Assembly (NCBI GenBank): GCA_021827445.1
Contig: JAKAVW010000076.1
Location: forward strand, 1-10,553
Origin: Pseudomonadota bacterium
GTDB taxonomy: Bacteria > Pseudomonadota > Gammaproteobacteria > Acidithiobacillales > Acidithiobacillaceae
Reading direction: 5' to 3'
Length of the DNA stretch: 10,553 bases
This document shows positions 6,425 to 10,553 of the stretch, piece by piece (positions within the stretch are counted from its first letter, which is position 1; each line of letters begins with the position of its first letter). A program made the translations under genes and the position numbers. The notes under the pieces are model-generated. The model was not told the DNA's origin, ran no database searches, and saw only the letters and a program-made list of their open reading frames with translations.

Positions 6425-6439
6425 AACTGATAAGGTGAA
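6411..6439 (-). promoter_or_regulatory. Predicted nadB promoter
   Basis: On the reverse strand TTCACC (6434-6439) is 17 bases from TATCAT (6411-6416), with four of six and five of six consensus matches. The predicted start near 6404 gives a leader of about 50 bases to the nadB ATG. Its -10 overlaps the -10 proposed for rpoE on the other strand. Confidence 0.5.
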
Positions 6440-6471
6440 GAACGGCACCTAAGAACAAAGGGAAAGTCCGA

Positions 6472-7098
6472 ATGGGTAAGATTACAGGACGCGGCACTGC
6501 TGGCAGTCAGGAACATGGCGCCCCCAGTGATCTGCTCCTCGTCCAGCGCGTGCAAAAAGGAGAGAAGGGGGCGTTTGATCTTCTGGTGCGCAAATACCAG
6601 CACAAGGTGATTGCCTTGGTCGGGCGCTTTGTGCGCTCGCCCGAGGAGGCCGAAGACGTGGCCCAGGAAGCATTTGTCAAAGCCTATCGTGCGCTTGCTA
6701 ATTTTCGTGGCGACAGCGCTTTTTATACCTGGTTGTACCGTATCGCCGTCAATACGGCAAAGAATCACCTCGTAGCCCAAGGCCGCCAGGTTTCTATTGT
6801 GGATGCAGAAACCGAAGATGCGGAACAATTTGCCAGTGCCGATGGACTAAGGGAATATGATACCCCAGAGGGGTTGCTGCTCGGTAAGGAATTGGCAGAG
6901 CATATCGATGCGGCATTGGCAGTATTGCCGGAAGATCTGCGCACAGCGGTGACTTTGCGGGAATTTGAGGGTTTGAGTTACGATGAAATTGCCCAGGTCA
7001 TGGAGTGCCCGGTGGGGACAGTAAGATCCCGGATTTTTCGAGCGCGTGAATCAATTGCCAAGGTTTTGGCCCCGTTGTTAGAGCAGGAAAAGTCATGA
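6472..7098 (+). CDS. rpoE: RNA polymerase ECF sigma factor RpoE (AlgU)
   Basis: A 208-residue extracytoplasmic-function sigma factor of the RpoE/AlgU type, which directs RNA polymerase to envelope-stress genes and is held inactive by RseA/MucA. The sigma-2 region spans about 22-95, with KAYRAL then NFRGDSAFYTWLYRIAVNTAKN nearly as in E. coli RpoE (split at residues 70-98). Sigma-4 spans about 140-196 with LPEDLR, LREFEGLSYDEIAQVM and CPVGTVRSRIFRARESI, the -35-binding helix-turn-helix. Compared with E. coli it has about 14 extra N-terminal residues (GKITGRGTAGSQEHG), and no better start is seen. The ribosome site is a loose AAAGGGAAAG. The stop overlaps the rseA start (ATGA), which supports coupled synthesis of sigma and anti-sigma. 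Gene order with rseA, mucD and lepA matches the Pseudomonas algU locus. Confidence 0.97.
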   Translation: MGKITGRGTAGSQEHGAPSDLLLVQRVQKGEKGAFDLLVRKYQHKVIALVGRFVRSPEEAEDVAQEAFVKAYRALANFRGDSAFYTWLYRIAVNTAKNHLVAQGRQVSIVDAETEDAEQFASADGLREYDTPEGLLLGKELAEHIDAALAVLPEDLRTAVTLREFEGLSYDEIAQVMECPVGTVRSRIFRARESIAKVLAPLLEQEKS

Positions 7099-7748
7099 AC
7101 GATGAAACGCAAAAAGAACTGATGGCGTTCATGGAAGGCGAGCTGACCGGACTGCGCGCCAACCGCTTAGCCGCGCGTTTGCAAAGTGAGTGCGGGTTGC
7201 GAGAGACCTGGGAGTCTCAGTATCGCGTCTCTTTTCTTCTGCAAAATGACCGAAAAGGGGTGCAGTTGGCGTCGACCGATTTCGCGGACCGGGTTGCCTG
7301 GGCGATTGTGAGCGAACCTAGTATCCTGGCTCCGCAACTCGCCCCGCGGCAGGGTATTCCCAGACGTTTCTGGATTAAGGTGGGTTCCGTTGCTGCAGTG
7401 CTGGTGGTATCGGTGACGCTGGTAGGCCTCTTGCCACACAGGAATGTACCGGATGCGTCCATTATTACTGGCAACGGGTCTGATCATTACGCACAGACCG
7501 CCATGCTCAAAGGCTTTTCTTCCGGTAATGAGGAATTTCATCTGCGCCCTGTATCCGACTTTGCGTCGCCATCTTCCGGCACAGACATACTCATTCAGAG
7601 AGACATTCAACGGCTCTGGGTGCCAGGTAGTGGTAATTACCTCGCTTCTGCCTATGGTTCGGGTCAGTCCGGTCTGGAAAGTACGGCCGATACGGCTACA
7701 GAAGGGATCAGCGCAGCCTATATAGCTTTTCCTGCAGGTAATCCTTAG
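7095..7748 (+). CDS. rseA: RseA/MucA-type anti-sigma-E factor
   Basis: A 217-residue single-pass membrane protein. The cytoplasmic N-terminal part fits the RseA sigma-binding domain: KELMAFMEGEL at 8-17, RETWESQYRVSFLLQ at 36-50 (E. coli has TWESYHLIRD) and FADRVAWAIVSEP at 63-75. One helix at about 93-113 crosses the membrane, followed by a periplasmic tail of about 105 residues that resembles nothing obvious beyond a block DIQRLWVPGSGNYLASA near 170-186, roughly where RseB-binding or MucA C-terminal motifs lie. In the family, stress-triggered cleavage of the periplasmic part releases RpoE. It overlaps rpoE by ATGA, with AGGA as ribosome site. RseB/MucB, which normally protects this tail, is not encoded next door. 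The role is confident from context and the N-terminus; how its cleavage is triggered is unknown. Confidence 0.88.
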   Translation: MNDETQKELMAFMEGELTGLRANRLAARLQSECGLRETWESQYRVSFLLQNDRKGVQLASTDFADRVAWAIVSEPSILAPQLAPRQGIPRRFWIKVGSVAAVLVVSVTLVGLLPHRNVPDASIITGNGSDHYAQTAMLKGFSSGNEEFHLRPVSDFASPSSGTDILIQRDIQRLWVPGSGNYLASAYGSGQSGLESTADTATEGISAAYIAFPAGNP

Positions 7749-7881
7749 AATTTGTTAGTTGGCGGGCGTCTGCGCGCATGGTCGAAAGGGCCATGCCTGT
7801 TGCTAAGTACAACGGATACCGAGATGATAGACACATCTTAATTAGATGAAGTCATAAATCCGATGGTTGGGAGGGGGTTTC
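7749..7881 (+). promoter_or_regulatory. rseA-mucD intergenic gap with two inverted repeats
   Basis: No gene fits here. GCATGG (7776-7781) and CCATGC (7791-7796) form a 6-bp hairpin with a 9-base loop and no T-run, so termination is unlikely. CATCT (7834-7838) and AGATG (7844-7848) flank TAATT, with outer GAC (7830-7832) and GTC (7851-7853): a candidate protein-binding palindrome just before mucD. TTGCTA (7800-7805) is 17 bases from GATGAT (7823-7828), a weak sigma-70 match, so mucD may have its own promoter as well as read-through from rpoE. Confidence 0.35.
7870..7874 (+). promoter_or_regulatory. Strong ribosome binding site fixing the TTG start of mucD
   Basis: GGAGG inside a longer purine run (7869-7877) is seven bases before TTG at 7882. 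No in-frame ATG exists nearby. The ATG at 7863 is out of frame and meets a stop after 13 codons (TAG at 7902). Confidence 0.75.
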
Positions 7882-9372
7882 TTGAAAGATCGTGTGCTGA
7901 GTAGACAGCGCCTTGCGGTGGCGCTTTGTGTAGGTTTGGGACTGGTGGGCATAGGGACGATAGCACCCGTGTGGGCGGACGCCGCTACTAGCGGTCAAGC
8001 ATTGGTAGGTTTGCCTGATTTTACGCCCATCGTCAAACAGTATGGACCCGCTGTGGTGAACATCAGCACGACAGAAACCAAGGTGGCGCACAACACGGGC
8101 TCGCCATTCCCGCCGAATTCTCCCCTGAATCAGTTTTTCGCCCCCTTCTTTGGGGCACCGGGGCAACCTGGCATCCAGGGAGTGCCTGGAGACAAAAACG
8201 ATCAGAAATATCAGGTGCAGTCTCTGGGTTCCGGTTTTATCGTCAGTCCTGATGGTTATATTGTGACAGCGGCGCATGTGGTGAAGGGTGCCCAGAAGAT
8301 CATCGTCAGCCTCACCAATCATCATCAATACACGGCCCACTTGGTGGGGTTGTCAACGCGCATGGACGTTGCGTTGCTCAAAATCGACGCGAAAAATCTG
8401 CCGATGGTACAAATTGGTGATTCCGGCAAGCTGGAGGTCGGGCAATGGGTACTGGCAGTAGGGTCGCCCTTTGGCTTTGAGAACAGCGTGACCCAGGGTG
8501 TGGTCAGTGCGACCTCGCGGCCTTTGCCAGATGACCCTTATATCCCGTTCATTCAAACGGATGTGCCGATTAACCCCGGCAACTCCGGTGGCCCGCTCTT
8601 CAACATGCGTGGTCAGGTGATTGGGATCAATGACCAGATTTATACCAGTAGCGGTGGCTACATGGGGTTGTCTTTCTCCATCCCCATCAATGTCGCTATG
8701 GATGCTGTCAAGCAGTTAAAGTTGCATCAGAAAGTGCATTTTGGCTGGCTCGGGGTCATGATTCAGGACGTCAGCATGGATCTCGCCAGGTCCTTCCACA
8801 TGAAGGAGCCGGTGGGTGCGCTGGTGTCGCAGGTGGTACCTGATGGCCCGGCCGCCAAGGCGGGGCTACGTCCAGGGGATGTCATCGTTTCCTTTGATGG
8901 CCAGTCCATCTATAACTCGGGTCAGTTGCCGCCGCTGGTGGGCGCGTTGCCTGCTGGCTTCAAGGCGAAGTTGGGTGTCATTCGTGATGGCAAGCCCATG
9001 ATTCTCAATATCATGGTCGAGAGCCTGCCCGGTAATCTGGAGAACGCTGCGGCGAAATCTGCCGCGCCCAACAGTTCGGCGCAGAAGGGCGAAGTCAAAC
9101 GACTGAACGTGCAGGTTGGTCCGCTGACGGCAGAAGCACGTAAGCAACTGAACGTAAACACCGGCGTTCTTGTCCTCGGTGTCGGAGTCGGCCCGGCGGC
9201 AGAAGCTGGTATTCGTCCTGGCGATGTGATTCTGCAGGTGGCACAACAGCAGATCGCCGATGCTACCGATTTGCAGAAGCTGGTGGCAGTGTTGCCGGCA
9301 GGCCAGCCGATACCAGTGTTGGTGCGGCGCGGTGAGGGGAGTTTTTATCTGGTGCTTTCGCTGCCGCATTGA
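7882..9372 (+). CDS. mucD: Periplasmic serine endoprotease of the DegP/MucD (HtrA) family
   Basis: A 496-residue protein from the TTG start. HtrA proteases degrade or refold misfolded periplasmic proteins, and MucD acts in sigma-E feedback. Residues 1-34 form a signal peptide (KDRVLSRQR, a hydrophobic core, cleavage near VWA|DA). The trypsin-like domain carries His132 in VTAAHVV, Asp162 in RMDVALLKID and Ser235 in NPGNSGGPLF, an intact triad. A flexible insert rich in Pro and Gly (about 73-105) resembles the LA loop. PDZ1 spans about 285-385 (GWLGVMIQDV start; GLRPGDVIVSFDG) and PDZ2 about 405-495 (GIRPGDVILQVAQQQI), as in DegP, DegQ and MucD and unlike one-PDZ DegS. Starts at an upstream TTG (7867) or a GTG (7894) are possible, but the GGAGG spacing favours 7882. 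It is downstream of rseA, and a strong terminator follows. MucD is chosen over DegP from context. Confidence 0.94.
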   Translation: MKDRVLSRQRLAVALCVGLGLVGIGTIAPVWADAATSGQALVGLPDFTPIVKQYGPAVVNISTTETKVAHNTGSPFPPNSPLNQFFAPFFGAPGQPGIQGVPGDKNDQKYQVQSLGSGFIVSPDGYIVTAAHVVKGAQKIIVSLTNHHQYTAHLVGLSTRMDVALLKIDAKNLPMVQIGDSGKLEVGQWVLAVGSPFGFENSVTQGVVSATSRPLPDDPYIPFIQTDVPINPGNSGGPLFNMRGQVIGINDQIYTSSGGYMGLSFSIPINVAMDAVKQLKLHQKVHFGWLGVMIQDVSMDLARSFHMKEPVGALVSQVVPDGPAAKAGLRPGDVIVSFDGQSIYNSGQLPPLVGALPAGFKAKLGVIRDGKPMILNIMVESLPGNLENAAAKSAAPNSSAQKGEVKRLNVQVGPLTAEARKQLNVNTGVLVLGVGVGPAAEAGIRPGDVILQVAQQQIADATDLQKLVAVLPAGQPIPVLVRRGEGSFYLVLSLPH

Positions 9373-9389
9373 TGCCGGTAGTCACCGCG

Positions 9390-9419
9390 AAGGGCTGGGT
9401 GTTTATACCAGCCCTTTTT
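9390..9419 (+). terminator. Intrinsic terminator after mucD
   Basis: A perfect 9-bp stem, AAGGGCTGG (9390-9398) with CCAGCCCTT (9408-9416), encloses a 9-base loop and ends in TTTTT (9415-9419). It lies 18 bases after the mucD stop and separates the rpoE-rseA-mucD unit from lepA. Confidence 0.9.
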
Positions 9420-9476
9420 GTTATGGTGTCTGGCGTGGCGGTATAGCCGCCGGGTGCCCATGGATTGACAGGTCAT

Positions 9477-10553
9477 ATGACTGAACAGCAACACATTCGT
9501 AATTTTTCTATTATCGCCCATGTGGATCACGGCAAATCCACGCTCGCGGATCAGTTTATCCGCCTTTGCGGGGCGCTGACCGAGCGGGAAATGTCCAGTC
9601 AGGTGTTGGATACCATGGACATCGAACGGGAACGCGGAATCACCATCAAGGCACAGAGTGTGCGCTTGCAGTTTCGCGCCGCAGATGGGCAAGAGTACCA
9701 ATTTAATCTCATTGATACGCCGGGCCATGTGGATTTTTCTTACGAGGTCAGCCGTTCGCTGGCCGCCTGTGAAGGGGCTCTGCTGGTCGTGGATGCTTCG
9801 CAGGGCGTGGAAGCGCAAAGTGTGGCTAACTGCTACACGGCGCTCGAACATGATCTGGAGATTCTGCCTGTCCTGAACAAGATTGATTTGCCAGCCGCCG
9901 ATCCGGAGCGGGTGCGCAAGGAGATTGAAGAAATTGTCGGGCTGCCCGCCGATGATGCCTTGGAGGCCAGTGCTAAAGAGGGCATCGGTATTCGGGAGAT
10001 TCTAGAGCGGGTGGTGGAGCGTATCCCGCCGCCCCAAGGCAATCCGGACGCGCCGCTACAGGCTCTCATCATCGACTCTTGGTTCGATAACTACCTGGGG
10101 ACCGTGGTTCTGGTGCGGGTGATGAATGGTTCTATCCGACCTGGCCAGCGTATTCTGACGATGGTGGGTCAGAAATCTTATGTGGTCGAAAAGGTCGGTG
10201 TTTTTACCCCAAAATCCCTGACCGTGCCAGCTCTGGAGACCGGTGCGGTAGGCTTTGTTATTGCCGGCGTGCGGACCATTGAAGGCGCCCGGGTGGGGGA
10301 CACGCTGACGGAGCAGGACCGCCCCGCAAGCGCGCCGCTGCCGGGTTTTCGCGAGGTGCAGCCGCAGGTGTTTACCGGGCTTTATCCCGTAGACTCGGCG
10401 GACTATGAAAATTTTCGCGAGGCACTGCAGAAACTGCGGCTGAATGATGCGGCGTTGCAGTTTGAGCCGGAGACTTCACAAGCCTTGGGCTTTGGTTTCC
10501 GTTGCGGGTTTCTGGGGCTGTTGCACATGGAAATCGTGCAGGAACGCCTGGAG
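9477..10553 (+). CDS. lepA: Elongation factor 4 (LepA) GTPase, 3' end beyond the window
   Basis: The first 359 codons, open to the window edge, of the ribosomal GTPase LepA (EF4), which acts on elongating or initiating ribosomes. GTPase motifs are complete: AHVDHGKST (14-22), RGIT (53-56), DTPGH (80-84), NKID (134-137) and SAK (165-167). Domain II starts at about 190 (LIIDSWFDNYLGTV) and domain III includes the LepA-typical ALGFGFRCGFLGLLHMEIVQERLE block, split here over 336-359. The family is about 600 residues, so roughly 240 are missing. The ATG at 9477 has only a short AGG four bases upstream, and the N-terminus matches LepA proteins. The terminator upstream implies its own promoter: TTGTTA (9418-9423) and TATAGC (9442-9447), 18 bases apart, is a weak candidate, and TTGACA at 9465 is too close to the ATG to serve. 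A small hairpin (GGCGG 9437-9441, CCGCC 9447-9451) covers the proposed -10. Confidence 0.96.
   Translation, partial: MTEQQHIRNFSIIAHVDHGKSTLADQFIRLCGALTEREMSSQVLDTMDIERERGITIKAQSVRLQFRAADGQEYQFNLIDTPGHVDFSYEVSRSLAACEGALLVVDASQGVEAQSVANCYTALEHDLEILPVLNKIDLPAADPERVRKEIEEIVGLPADDALEASAKEGIGIREILERVVERIPPPQGNPDAPLQALIIDSWFDNYLGTVVLVRVMNGSIRPGQRILTMVGQKSYVVEKVGVFTPKSLTVPALETGAVGFVIAGVRTIEGARVGDTLTEQDRPASAPLPGFREVQPQVFTGLYPVDSADYENFREALQKLRLNDAALQFEPETSQALGFGFRCGFLGLLHMEIVQERLE

Noticed and set aside
6356..6448. 31-residue N-terminal extension of NadB
   Set aside because: The FAD fold normally starts within the first few residues, the ATG at 6355 has a good ribosome site, and the extension lies across both predicted promoters.
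7776..7796. Terminator between rseA and mucD
   Set aside because: The hairpin has only six pairs and no T-run follows.
7811..7840. Sigma-E type promoter before mucD
   Set aside because: GGATACC followed by TCTTA is too far from the GGAACTT / TCTGA consensus to support the call.
9465..9470. TTGACA as a lepA promoter -35
   Set aside because: It lies only six bases before the lepA ATG, so transcription would begin inside the gene. The start at 9477 fits the LepA N-terminus.

Overview
The window looks like chromosomal core sequence from an acidophilic, gammaproteobacteria-related bacterium, and Acidithiobacillus is my best guess. The guess rests on the gene order nadB - rpoE - rseA - mucD - lepA with ygfZ/ygfX beside nadB, on RpoE and LepA sequences of proteobacterial type, and on a moderately high G+C content. 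The genus is a recognition-level inference, not a search result. I see no phage, insertion sequence, CRISPR array or obvious island.

Layout. (1) Positions 1-136 hold several strong inverted repeats and no gene I can name. (2) 137-1665, + strand: tatD (metal-dependent nuclease) overlaps by ATGA a PhnP-like metallo-beta-lactamase-fold hydrolase. (3) 1704-1936, + strand: a self-contained tRNA-Ala(GGC) unit with a near-consensus promoter, a GC-rich discriminator, an encoded CCA end and a terminator whose T-run lies in the stop codon of the convergent gene. (4) 1935-4307, - strand: read in the direction of transcription this is ygfZ, a two-helix membrane protein of unknown function, a decayed dsb-like remnant, then an intact DsbG/DsbA-superfamily thiol-disulfide protein. 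(5) 4384-4821, + strand: ygfX-like membrane protein, whose end overlaps the end of nadB (4766-6355, - strand) by 56 bp. (6) 6356-6471: nadB/rpoE divergent control region with an 18-bp interrupted palindrome lying on both predicted -10 elements. (7) 6472-9372, + strand: rpoE and rseA (ATGA overlap), a 118-bp gap, then the periplasmic protease/chaperone mucD with a TTG start, closed by a strong intrinsic terminator. (8) 9477-end: lepA (elongation factor 4), cut by the window edge.

How the genes fit together. rpoE-rseA-mucD is an envelope-stress module: an extracytoplasmic sigma factor, its membrane anti-sigma factor and a periplasmic HtrA protease. The dsb gene and the cysteine-containing membrane protein also concern the envelope. 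YgfZ (folate-dependent, linked to Fe-S enzyme maintenance) and NadB (flavin-dependent first step of NAD synthesis, whose partner NadA is an Fe-S enzyme) form a metabolic pair. Compared with the Pseudomonas-type locus, rseB/mucB and mucC are absent between rseA and mucD, and sdhE is absent between ygfZ and ygfX.

The most interesting points are the tandem relic fused in frame to the intact dsb gene, the palindrome on the face-to-face nadB/rpoE promoters, and an anti-sigma factor without its usual periplasmic partner. I do not see a clearly new multi-gene system.
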